A DNA stretch of 64,000 nt from Amaranthus tricolor. Taxonomy: Eukaryota; Streptophyta; Magnoliopsida; Caryophyllales; Amaranthaceae. Position numbers and translations under genes: made by a program. This document shows, piece after piece, positions 37,799-50,119 of the stretch. The stretch spans positions 33,996,130 to 34,060,129 of the forward strand of contig NC_080050.1 in assembly GCF_026212465.1 (NCBI RefSeq). The letters run 5' to 3'. The notes beneath the pieces were generated by a model. The model was not told the origin of the DNA and did no database searches. It saw only the letters and a program-made list of their open reading frames with translations. How positions within the stretch are numbered: position 1 is the first letter of the stretch; each line of letters opens with the position of its first letter.

Positions 37799-39999
37799 AT
37801 ATGTTATTGTGTTGAAGTGGTTAGAATTTAAAATCATAGTTATATGCTAGAAATTACGTTCTAAAGGTGTGATTTTAAGGGTTTTAAAGCTTTTTTGGCA
37901 CTTACACGAATAAATTAGCTTAAATTTGGTTTGTTTTGCACGAAACATGGAACAACACACTCTTTGGTATATATAATTGTATTGAAGTGGTTATCATTGA
38001 AAAAAATAGTTATATGATCGAAATTATGTGTTATGTTGAGATTTGATGTGGTATTATGCTTTTTTGGCACTTTGGCACATAAAGTAGCCCAAACTTGCGT
38101 TGATTTTCACGAAAGTTGGCACACAACACTATTTGGCATATATTATTGTGTTGAAGTGGTTAGAAATTAAAATGATAGTTATATGTTAGAAATTACGTGC
38201 TAAAGGTGTGATTTTAAGGGTTTATAAGCTTTTTTGGCACTTACACGAATAAAGTAGCTTAAATTTGATATGTTTTGCACGAAATTTGGAACAAAACACT
38301 CTTTGGTATATATTATTGTTTTGAAGTGGTTAGAATTGAAAATAATAGTCATATGATAGAAATTACGAGTTAAGTTGCAATTTTATGCGTTTTTAAGCTT
38401 TTTTGGCACTTTCGCACATAAAGTAGTGCAAACTTGCTTTGTTATGCACGAAACTTGGCACACAGCACTATTTGGTATATGTTATTGTGTTGAAGTGGTT
38501 AGAATTTAAAATCATTGTTATATGCTAGAAATTACGTTCTATAGGTGTGATTTTAAGGGTTTTTAAGCTTTTTTGGCACTTACACGAATAAATTAGCTTA
38601 AATTTGGTTTGTTTTGCACGAAACATGGAACAAAACACTCTTTGGTATATATTATTGTGTTGAAGTGGTTAGAATTGAAAATAATAGTCATATGATTGAA
38701 ATTACGTGTTAAATTTCGATTTTATGTATTTTTAATCTTTTTTGGCACTATCGCACATAAAGTAGCCCAAACTTGCGTTGTTTTTCACGAAAGTTGGCAC
38801 ACAACACTATTTGGCATATATTATTGTGTTGAAGTGGTTAGAAATTAAAATGATAGTTATATGTTAGAAATTACGCGCTAAAGGTGTGATTTTAAGGGTT
38901 TTTAAGCTTTTTTGGCACTTACACGAATAAAGTAGCTTAAATTTGATATGTTTTGCACGAAATTTGGAACAAAACACTCTTTGGTATATATTATTGTTTT
39001 GAAGTGGTTAGAATTGAAAATAATAGTCATATGATAGAAATTACGTGTTAAGTTACGATTTTATGCGTTTTTAAGCTTTTTTGGCACTTTCGCACATAAA
39101 GTAGCCCCAAACTTGCTTTGTTTTGCACGTAACTTGGCACACAACACTATTTGGTATATGTTATTTTGTTGAAGTGGTTAGAATTTAAAATCATAGTTAT
39201 ATGCTAGAAATTACGTTCTATAGGTGTGATTTTAAGGGTTTTTAAGCTTTTTTGGCACTTATACGAATAAATTAGCTTAAATTTGGTTCGTTTTGCACGA
39301 AACATGGAACAAAACACTCTTTGGTATATATTATTGTGTTGAAGTGGTTAGAATTGAAAATAATAGTCATATGATAGAAATTACGTGTTAAATTGCGATT
39401 TTATGTGTTCTTAAGATTTTTTGGCACTTTCACACATAAAGTAGCCAAAACTTGCGTTGTTTTGCAGGAAACTTGGCACAAAACACTATTTGGTATATAT
39501 TATTGTGTTGAAGTGGTTAGAATTTACAATGATAGTTATATGCTAGAAATTACGTGCTAAAGGTGTGATTTTAAGGGTTTATAAGCTTTTTTGGCACTTA
39601 CACGAATAAAGTAGCTTAAATTTGGTTTGTTTTGCACTAAACATGGAATAACACACTCTTTGGTATATATTATTGTGTTGAAGTGGTTAGAGTTGAAAAT
39701 AATAGTCATATGATAGAAATTACGTGTTAAGTTCCAATTTGATGTGTTTTTAAGCTTTTTTGGCACTTTCGCACATAAAGTAGCCCAAACTTGTTTTGTT
39801 TTGCACGAAACTTGGCACACAACAGTATTTGGTATATATTATTGTATTGAAGTGGTTAGAATTTAAAATTATTGTTATATGCTCGAAATTACGTTCTATA
39901 GCTGTTATTTTAAGGGTTTTTAAGCTTTTTTTGCACTTACACGAATAAAGTAGCTTAAAATTGGTATGTTTTGCACGAAATTTGGAACAAAACACTATT

Positions 40000-42372
40000 G
40001 GGTATATATTATTGTGTTGAAGTGGTTAGAATTTAAAATCATAGTTATATGCTAGAAATTACGTGCTAAAGGTGTGATTTTAAGGGTTTTTATGCTTTTT
40101 GGCACTTACACGAATAAAGTAGCTTACATTTGGTTTGTTTTGCACGAAACATGAAACAAAACACTCTTTGGTATATATTATTGTGTTGAAGTGGTTAGAA
40201 TTGAAAATAATAGTCATATGATTGAAATTGCGTGTTAAATTACGATTTTATGTGTTTTTAAGCTTTTTTGGCACTTTCGCACATAAAGTAGCCCAAACTT
40301 GCTTTGTTTTGCACGAAACTTGGCACACAACACTATTTGGTATATATTATTGTGTTGAAGTGGTTAGAATTTAAAATCATAGTTATATGCTAGAAATTAC
40401 GTGCTAAAGGTGTGATTTTAAGGGTTTTTATGCTTTTTGGCACTTACACGAATAAAGTAGCTTAAATTTGGTTTGTTTTGCACGAAACATGAAACAAAAC
40501 ACTCTTTGGTATATATTATTGTGTTGAAGTGGTTAGAATTGAAAATAATAGTCATATGATTGAAATTGCGTGTTAAATTACGATTTTATGTGTTTTTAAG
40601 CTTTTTTGGCACTTTCGCACATAAAGTAGCCCAAACTTGCGTTGTTTTTCACTAAAGTTGGCACACAACACTATTTGGTATATATTATTGTGTTGAAGTG
40701 GTTAGAATTTAAAATGATAGTTATATGCTAGAAATTACGTGCTAAAGGTGTGATTTTAAGGGTTTTTATGCTTTTTTGGCACTTACACAAATAAAGTAGC
40801 TTAAAGTTGGTATGTTTTGCACGAAATTTGGAACAAAACACTCTTTGGTATATATTATTGTTTGAAGTGGTTAGAATTGAAAATAATAGTCATATGATAG
40901 AAATTACGTGTTAAGTTGCGATTTTATGCGTTTTTAAGCTTTTTTGGCACTTTCGCACATAAAGTAGCCCAAACTTGCTTTGTTTTGCACGTAACTTGGC
41001 ACACAACACTATTTGGTATATATTATTGTGTTGAAGTGGTTAGAATTTAAAATGATAGTTATATGCTAGAAATTACGTGCTAAAGGTGTGATTTTAAGGG
41101 TTTTTAAGCTTTTTTGGCACTTACACAAATAAAGTAGCTTAAATTTTGTATGTTTTGCACGAACTTTGGAACAAAACACTCTTTGGTATATATTATTGTG
41201 TTGAAGTGGTTACAATTGAAAATAATAGTCATATGATAGAAATTACGTGTTAAGTTGCGATTTTATGTGTTTTTTAAACTTTTTTGGCACTTTCGCACAT
41301 AAAGTAGCCCAAACTTGCTTTGTTTTGCACGAAACTTGGCACACAACACTATTTGGTATATATTATTGTGTTGAAGTGGTTAGAATTTAAAATCATAGTT
41401 ATATGCTAGAAATTACGTGCTAAAGGTGTGATTTTAAGGGTTTTTATGCTTTTTGGCACTTACACGAATAAAGTAGCTTAAATTTGGTTTGTTTTGCACG
41501 AAACATGAAACAAAACACTCTTTGGTATATATTATTGTGTTGAAGTGGTTAGAATTGAAAATAATAGTCATATGATTGAAATTGCGTGTTAAATTACGAT
41601 TTTATGTGTTTTTAAGCTTTTTTGGCACTTTCGCACATAAAGTAGCCCAAACTTGCTTTGTTTTGCACGAAACTTGGCACACAACACTATTTGGTATATA
41701 TTATTGTGTTGAAGTGGTTAGAATTTAAAATCATAGTTATATGCTAGAAATTACGTGCTAAAGGTGTGATTTTAAGGGTTTTTATGCTTTTTGGCACTTA
41801 CACGAATAAAGTAGCTTAAATTTGGATTGTTTTGCACGAAACATGAAAAAAAAACACTCTTTGGTATATATTATTGTGTTGAAGTGGTTAGAATTGAAAA
41901 TAATAGTCATATGATTGAAATTGCGTGTTAAATTACGATTTTATGTGTTTTTAAGCTTTTTTGGCATTTTCGCACATAAAGTAGCCCAAACTTGCGTTGT
42001 TTTTCACTAAAGTTGGCACACAACACTATTTGGTATATATTATTGTGTTGAAGTGGTTAGAATTTAAGATGATAGTTATATGCTAGAAATTACGTGCTAA
42101 AGGTGTGATTTTAAGGGTTTTTAAGCTTTTTTGGCACTTACACAAATAAAGTAGCTTAAAGTTGGTATGTTTTGCACGAAATTTGGAACAAAACACTCTT
42201 TGGTATATATTATTGTTTTGAAGTGGTTAGAATTGAAAATAATAGTCATATGATAGAAATTACGTGTTAAGTTGCGATTTTATGCGTTTTTAAGCTTTTT
42301 TGGCACTTTCGCACATAAAGTAGCCCAAACTTGCTTTGTTTTGCACGTAACTTGGCACACAACACTATTTGG
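40000..42372 (-). repeat. 2.37-kb segmental duplication, copy 2
   Basis: This is the second copy of the 35426-37798 segment. It differs by small changes such as TATTGTTTGAAG (one T fewer) near 40860, an extra T in GTGTTTTTTAAAC near 41270, and an A-run difference in CATGAAAAAAAAACAC near 41846. At its right end it joins directly to sequence resembling 33373 onward, so this block is a mosaic of two upstream segments placed in a new order. Confidence 0.82.
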
Positions 42373-43287
42373 TATATCTTATTGTGTTGATGTGGTTAGA
42401 ATTTAAAATCAAAGTTATATGCTAGAAATTACGTTCTAAAGGTGTGATTTTAAGGGTTTTTAAGCTTTTTTGGCACTTACACGAATAAATTAGCTTAAAT
42501 TTGGTTTGTTTTGCACGAAACATGGAACAACACACTCTTTGGTATATATTATTGTGTTGAAGTGGTTATAATTGAAAACAATAGTCATATGATAGAAATT
42601 ACGTGTTATGTTGAGATTTGATGTGGTATTAAGCTTTTTTGGCACCTTCGCACATAAAGTAGCCCAAACTTGCTTTGTTTTGCACGAAACTTGGCACACA
42701 ACACTATTTGGTATATATTATTGTGTTGAAGTGGTTAGAATTTAAAATCATTGTTATATGCTAGAAATTACGTTCTATAGGTGTGATTTTAAGGGGTTTT
42801 AAGCTTTTTTGGCACTTACACGAATAAATTAGCTTAAATTTGGTTTGTTTTGCACGAAACATGGAACAAAACACTCTTTGCTATATATTATTGTGTTGAA
42901 GGGGTTAGAATTGAAAATAATAGTCATATGATTGAAATTACGTGTTAAATTGCGATTTTATGTATTTTTAAGCTTTTTTGGCACTATCACACATAAAGTA
43001 GCCCAAACTTGCGTTGTTTTTCACGAAAGTTGGCACACAACACTATTTGGCATATATTATTGTGTTGAAGTGGTTAGAAATTAAAATGATAGTTATATGT
43101 TAGAAATTACGTGCTAAAGGTGTGATTTTAAGGGTTTTTAAGCTTTTTTGGCACTTACGCGAATAAAGTAGCTTAAATTGGATATGTTTTGCACGAAATT
43201 TGGAACAAAACACTCTTTGGTATATATTATTGTTTTGAAGTGGTTAGAATTGAAAATAATAGTCATATGATAGAAATTACGTGTTAA

Positions 43288-43387
43288 NNNNNNNNNNNNN
43301 NNNNNNNNNNNNNNNNNNNNNNNNNNNNNNNNNNNNNNNNNNNNNNNNNNNNNNNNNNNNNNNNNNNNNNNNNNNNNNNNNNNNNNN
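43288..43387. other. Assembly gap, 100 N
   Basis: Exactly 100 N, probably a placeholder of unknown length. Both flanks are reverse-oriented satellite: the left ends in a B core (ATTACGTGTTAA) and the right resumes in an A core (AAGGTGTGATTTT). Orientation is unchanged across it, unlike the first gap. Confidence 0.99.
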
Positions 43388-43977
43388 AAGGTGTGATTTT
43401 AAGGGTTTTTAAGCTTTTTTGGCACTTACACGAATAAAGTAGCTTAAATTTGATATGTTTTGCACGAAATTTGGAACATAACACTCTTTGGTATATATTA
43501 TTGTTTTGAAGTGGTTAGAATTGAAAATAATAGTCATATGATAGAAATTACGTGTTATGTTGCGATTTTATGCGTTTTTAAGCTTTTTTGGCACTTTCGC
43601 ACATAAAGTAGCCCAAACTTGCTTTGTTTTGCACGTAACTTGGCACACAACACTATTTGGTATATGTTATTGTGTTGAAGTGGTTAGAATTGAAAATCAT
43701 GGTTATATGCTAGAAATTACGTTCTAAAGGTGTGATTTTAAGGGTTTTTAAGCTTTTTTGGCACTTACACGAATAAAGTAGCTTAAATTTGGTTTGTTTT
43801 GCACGAAACATGGAACAAAACACTCTTTGGTATATATTATTGTTTTGAAGTGGTTATAATTGAAAATAATAGTCATATGATAGAAATTACGTGTTAAGTT
43901 GCGATTTTATGCGTTTTTATGCTTTTTTGGCACTTTCGCACATAAAGTAGCCCAAACTTGCTTTGTTTTCCACGTAA

Positions 43978-44146
43978 CTTGGCACACAACACTATTTGGT
44001 ATATGTTATTGTGTTGAAGTGGTTAAAATTGAAAATCATAGTTATATGCTAGAAATTACGTGTTATGTTGAGATTTGATGTGGTATTAAGCTTTTTTGGC
44101 ACTATCGCACATAAAGTAGCCCAAACTTGCGTTATTTTTCACGAAA
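43978..44146 (-). repeat. Hybrid A/B monomer, copy 1
   Basis: On the plus strand the unit begins as A (CTTGGCACACAACACTATTT, then GTTATATGCTAGAAATTACG) but continues as B (TGTTATGTTGAGATTTGATG, GTGGTATTAAGC, CATAAAGTAGCCC). The switch falls inside GAAATTACGTG, which both types share. Length stays at 169 bp. This is the product expected from unequal exchange between A and B out of register by one monomer. Confidence 0.82.
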
Positions 44147-46863
44147 GTTCGCACACAACACTATTTGGTATATATTATTGTGTTGAAGTGGTTAGAAATT
44201 AAAATGATAGTTATATGTTAGAAATTACGTGCTAAAGGTGTGATTTTAAGGGTTTTTAAGCTTTTTTGGCACTTACACGAATAAAGTAGCTTAAATTTGA
44301 TATGTTTTGCACGAAATTTGGAACATAACACTCTTTGGTATATATTATTGTTTTGAAGTGGTTAGAATTGAAAATAATAGTCATATGATAGAAATTACGT
44401 GTTAAGTTGCGATTTTATGCGTTTTAAAGCTTTTTTTGGCACTTTCGCACATAAAGTAGCCCAAACTTGCTTTGTTTTGCACGTAACTTGGCACACAACA
44501 CTATTTGGTATATGTTATTGTGTTGAAATGGTTAGAATTGAAAATCATGGTTATATGCTAGAAATTACGTTCTAAAGGTGTGATTTTAAGGGTTTTTAAG
44601 CTTTTTTGGCACTTACACGAATAAAGTAGCTTAAATTTGGTTTGTTTTGCACGAAACATGGAACAAAACACTCTTTGGTATATATTATTGTTTTGAAGTG
44701 GTTAGAATTGAAAATAATAGTCATATGATAGAAATTACGTGTTAAGTTGCGATTTTATGCGTTTTTAAGCTTTTTTGGCACATTCGCACATAAAGTAGCC
44801 CAAACTTGCTTTGTTTTGCACGTAACTTGGCACACAACACTATTTGGTATATATTATTGTGTGGAAGTGGTTAGAATTTAAAATGATAGATATATGCTAG
44901 AAATTACGTGCTAAAGGTGTGATTTTAAGGGTTTTTTAATCTTTTTTGGCACTTACACAAATAAAGTAGCTTAAATTTGGTATGTTTTGCACGAACTTTG
45001 GAACAAAACACTCTTTGGTATATATTGTTGTTTTGAAGTGGTTACAATTGAAAATAATAGTCATATGATAGAAATTACGTGTTAAGTTGCGATTTTATGC
45101 GTTTTTTAAACTTTTTTGGCACTTTCGCACATAAAGTAGCCCAAACTTGCGTTGTTTTTCACTAAAGTTGGCACACAACACTATTTGGTATATATTATTG
45201 TGTTGAAGTGGTTAGAATTTAAAATGATAGTTATATGCTAGAAATTACGTGCTAAAGGTGTGATTTTAAGGGTTTTTTAAGCTTTTTTGGCACTTACACA
45301 AATAAAGTAGCTTAAATTTGGTTTGTTTTGCACGAAACATGAAACAAAACACTCTTTGGTATATATTATTGTTTTGAAATGGTTAGAATTGAAAATAATA
45401 GTCATATGATAGAAATTACGTGTTAAGTTGCGATTTTATGCGTTTTAAAGCTTTTTTGGCACTTTCGCACATAAAGTAGCCCATACTTGCTTTGTTTTGC
45501 ACGTAACTTGGCACACAACACTATTTGGTATATGTTATTGTGTTGATGTGGTTAGAATTTAAAATCATAGTTATATGCTAGAAATTACGTTCTAAAGGTG
45601 TGATTTTAAGGGTTTTTTAAGCTTTTTTGGCACGTACACGAATAAATTAGCTTAAATTTGGTTTGTTTTGCACGAAACATGGAACAACACAATCTTTGGT
45701 ATATATTATTGTGTTGAAGTGGTTATAATTGAAAACAATAGTTATATGATAGAAATTACGTGTTATGTTGAGATTTGATGTGGTATTAAGCTTTTTTGGC
45801 ACTTTCGCACATAAAGTAGCCCAAACTTACTTTGTTATGCACGAAACTTGGCACACAACACTATTTGGTATATATTATTGTGTTGAAGTCGTAAAAATTT
45901 AAAATCATTGTTATATGCTAGAAATTACGTTCTATAGGTGTGATTTTAAGGGTTTTAAAGCTTTTTTGGCACTTACACGAATAAATTAGCTTAAATTTGG
46001 TTTGTTTTGCACGAAACATGGAACAAAACACTCTTTGGTATATATTATTGTGTTGAAGTGGTTAGAATTCAAAATAATAGTCATATGATTGAAATTACGT
46101 GTTAAATTGCGATTTTATGTATTTTTATGCTTTTTTGGCACTATCGCACATAAAGTAGCCCAAACTTGCGTTATTTTTCACGAAAGTTCGTACACAACAC
46201 TATTTGGTATATATTATTGTGTTGAAGTGGTTAGAAATTAAAATGATAGTTATACGTTAGAAATTACGTGCTAAAGGTGTGATTTTAAGGGTTTTTAAGC
46301 TTTTTTGGCACTTACACGAATAAAGTAGCTTAAATTTGATATGTTTTGCACGAAATTTGGAACAAAACACTCTTTGGTATATATTATTTTTTTGAAGTTG
46401 TTAGAATTGAAAATAATCGTCATATGATAGAAATTACGTGTTATGTTGCGATTTTATGCGTTTTTAAGCTTTTTTGGCACTTTCGCACATAAAGTAGCCC
46501 AAACTTGCTTTGTTTTGCACGTAACTTGGCACACAACACTATTTGGTATATGTTATTGTGTTGAAGTGGTTAGAATTGAAAATCATGGTTATATGCTAGA
46601 AATTACGTTCTAAAGGTGTGATTTTAAGGGTTTTTAAGCTTTTTTGGCACTTACACGAATAAAGTAGCTTAAATTTGGTTTGTTTTGCACGAAACATGGA
46701 ACAAAACACTCTTTGGTATATATTATTGTTTTGAAGTGGTTATAATTGAAAATAATAGTCATATGATAGAAATTACGTGTTAAGTTGCGATTTTATGCGT
46801 TTTTATGCTTTTTTGGCACTTTCGCACATAAAGTAGCCCAAACTTGCTTTGTTTTCCACGTAA

Positions 46864-47032
46864 CTTGGCACACAACACTATTTGGTATATGTTATTGTGT
46901 TGAAGTGGTTAAAATTGAAAATCATAGTTATATGCTAGAAATTACGTGTTATGTTGAGATTTGATGTGGTATTAAGCTTTTTTGGCACTATCGCACATAA
47001 AGTAGCCCAAACTTGCGTTATTTTTCACGAAA
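46864..47032 (-). repeat. Hybrid A/B monomer, copy 2
   Basis: The same A-to-B junction within GAAATTACGTG occurs 2886 bp after the first, with the same flanking variants (GGTTAAAATTGAAAATC before it, GCGTTATTTTTCACG after it). Because junction and flanks are shared, the hybrid arose once and was then amplified with the 2886-bp repeat. Confidence 0.82.
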
Positions 47033-50000
47033 GTTCGCACACAACACTATTTGGTATATATTATTGTGTTGAAGTGGTTAGAAATTAAAATGATAGTTAT
47101 ATGTTAGAAATTACGTGCTAAAGGTGTGATTTTAAGGGTTTTTAAGCTTTTTTGGCACTTACACGAATAAAGTAGCTTAAATTTGATATGTTTTGCACGA
47201 AATTTGGAACAAAACACTCTTTGGTATATATTATTGTTTTGAAGTTGTTAGAATTGAAAATAATCGTCATATGATAGAAATTACGTGTTAAGTTGCGATT
47301 TTATGCGTTTTTAAGCTTTTTTGGCACTTTCGCACATAAAGTAGCCCAAACTTGCTTTGCTTTGCACGTAACTTGGCACACAACACTATTTGGTATATGT
47401 TATTGTGTTGAAGTGGTTAGAATTGAAAATCATGGTTATATGCTAGAAATTACGTTCTAAAGGTGTGATTTTAAGGGTTTTTAAGTTTTTTGGCACTTAC
47501 ACAAATAAAGTAGCTTAAATTTGGTTTGTTTTGCACAAAACATGGAACAAAACACTTTTTGGTATATATTATTGTGTGGAAGTGGTTAGAATTCAAGATA
47601 ATAGTCATATGACAGAAATTACGTGTTAAATTGCGATTTTATGTGTTTTTAAGATTTTTTGGCACTTTCGCACATAAAGTAGCCCAAACTTGTGTTGTTA
47701 CGAAAGTTAGCACACAACACTATTTGGTATATATTATTGTGTTGAAATGGTTAGAATTTAAAATGATAGTTATATGCTAGAAATTACGTGCTAAAGGTGT
47801 GATTTTAAGGGTTTTTAAGCTTTTTTAGCACTTACACGAATAAAGTAGCTTAAATTTGGTATGTTTTGCACGAAATTTGGAACAAAACACTTTTTGGTAT
47901 ATATTACTGTGTTGAAGTGGTTAGAATTGAAAATAATAGTCATATCATAGAAATTACGAGTTAAGTTACGATTTGATGTGTTTTTAACCTTTTTTGGCAC
48001 TTTCGCGCATAAACTAGCCCAAACTTGCGTTGTTTTGCACGAAACTTGGCACACAACACTATTTGGTATATATTATTGTGTTTAAGCGGTTAGAATTTAA
48101 AATGATAGTTATATGCTAGAAATTACGTGCTAAAGGTGTGATTTTAAGGGTTTTTAAGCTTTTTTGGCACTTACACAAATAAAGTAGCTTAAATTTGGTA
48201 TGTTTTGCACGAAATTTGGAACAAAACACTCTTTGGTATATATTATTGTTTTGAAGTGGTTAGAATTGAAAATAATAGTCATATGATAGAAATTACGTGT
48301 TAAGTTGCGATTTATGTGTTTTTAAACTTTTTTGGCACTTTCGCACATAAAGTAGCCCAAACTTGCTTTGTTTTGCACGAAACTTGGCACACAACACTAT
48401 TTGGTATATATTATTGTGTTGAAGTGGTTAGAATTTAAAATCATAGTTATATGCTAGAAATTACGTTCTAAAGGTGTGATTTTAAGGGTTTTTAGGCTTT
48501 TTTGGCACTTACACGAATAAAGTAGCTTAAATATGGTTTGTTTTGCACGAAACATTGAACAAAATACTCTTTGGTATATATTATTGTGTTGAAGTGGTTA
48601 GAATTGAAAATAATAGTCATATGATAGAAATTACGTGTTAAGTTGCGATTTATGTGTTTTTAAACTTTTTTGGCACTTTCGCACATAAAGTAGCCCAAAC
48701 TTGCTTTGTTTTGCACGAAACTTGGCACACAACACTATTTGGTATATATTATTGTGTTGAAGTGGTTAGAATTTAAAATCATAGTTATATGCTAGAAATT
48801 ACGTGCTAAAGGTGTGATTTTAATGGTTTTTAAGCTTTTTTGGCACTTACACAAATAAAGTAGCTTAAAGTTGGTATGTTTTGCACGAAATTTGGAACAA
48901 AACACTCTTTGGTATATATTATTGTTTTGAAGTGGTTAGAATTGAAAATAATAGTCATATGATAGAATTTACGTGTTAAGTTGCGATTTTAAGCGTTTTT
49001 AAGCTTTTTGGCACTTTCGCACATAAAGTAGCCCAAACTTGCTTTGTTTTGCACGTAACTTGGCACACAACACTATTTGGTATATGTTATTGTGTTGATG
49101 TGGTTAGAATTTAAAATCATAGTTATATGCTAGAAATTACGTTCTAAAGGTGTGATTTTAAGGGTTTTTAAGCTTTTTTGGCACTTACACGAATAAATTA
49201 GCTTAAATTTGGTTTGTTTTGCACGAAGCATGGAACAACACGATCTTTGGTATATATTATTGTGTTGTAGTGGTTATAATTGAAAACAATAGTTATATGA
49301 TAGAAATTACGTGTTATGTTGAGATTTGATGTGGTATTAAGCTTTTTTGGCACTTTCGCACATAAAGTAGCCCAAACTTGCTTTGTTATGCACGAAACTT
49401 GGCACACAACACTAGTTGGTATATATTATTGTGTTGAAGTGGTTAGAATATAAAATCATTGTTATATGCTAGAAATTACGTTCTATAGGTGTGATTTTAA
49501 GGGTTTTTAAGCTTTTTTGGCACTTACACGAATAAAGTAGCTTAAATTTGATATGTTTTGCACGAAATCTGGAACAAAACACTCTTTGGTATATATTATT
49601 GTTTTGAAGTGGTTAGAATTGAAAATAATAGTCATATGATAGAAATTACGTCTTAAGTTGCGATTTTTTGCGTTTTTAAGCTTTTTTGGCACTTTCGCAC
49701 ATAAAGTAGCCCAAACTTGCTTTGTTTTGCACGAAACTTGGCACACAACACTATTTGGTATATATTATTGTGTTGAAGTGGTTAGAATTTAAAATCATAG
49801 TTATATGCTAGAAATTACGTGCTAAAGGTGTGATTTTAAGGGTTTTTATGCTATTTGGCACTTATACGAATAAAGTAGCTTAAATTTGGTTTGTTTTGCA
49901 CGAAACATGAAACAAAACACTCTTTGGTATATATTATTGTGTTGAAGTGGTTAGAATTGAAAATAATAGTCATATGATTGAAATTGCGTGTTAAATTACG

Positions 50001-50119
50001 ATTTTATGTGTTTTTAAGCTTTTTTGGCACTTTCGCACATAAAGTAGCCCAAACTTGCGTTATTTTTCACGAAAGTTCGCACACAACACTATTTGGTATA
50101 TATTATTGAGTTGAAGTGG

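Larger units (their letters stand above)
12276..43287 (-). repeat. Satellite array block 2, A-B dimer, reverse orientation
   Basis: The same dimer family continues for about 31 kb with its reference strand on the minus strand: on the plus strand each unit reads AAGCTTTTTTGGCAC rather than GTGCCAAAAAAGCTT. Alternation of A and B persists apart from a few hybrid or rearranged units listed separately. Variant sets change along the block: TATAGGAAATTTGG and CTATCGTTGG near 12-18 kb and again in 21-28 kb, ACACGCAACAC and CATAAACTAGCCC mostly at 19-31 kb, and GTTGAGATTTGATG from about 32 kb on. No gene, RNA or transposon interrupts it. Confidence 0.97.
43388..47475 (-). repeat. 2886-bp (17-monomer) repeat, partial copies
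   Basis: About 43388-44590 matches 46274-47475 at an offset of 2886 bp. Shared rare features are GTTTTCCACGTAAC (43970 and 46856), AATCATGGTTATATGC, GAAAGTTCGCACAC, and a hybrid monomer. 2886 bp is 17 monomers, an odd number, which is possible only because a hybrid A/B unit replaces a full A-B pair in each period. The left copy starts at the N gap, so it may be longer. Confidence 0.8.

Noticed and set aside
43284..43484. Open frame running into the second N gap
   Set aside because: Half of it is undetermined bases; the rest is ordinary A-monomer sequence.
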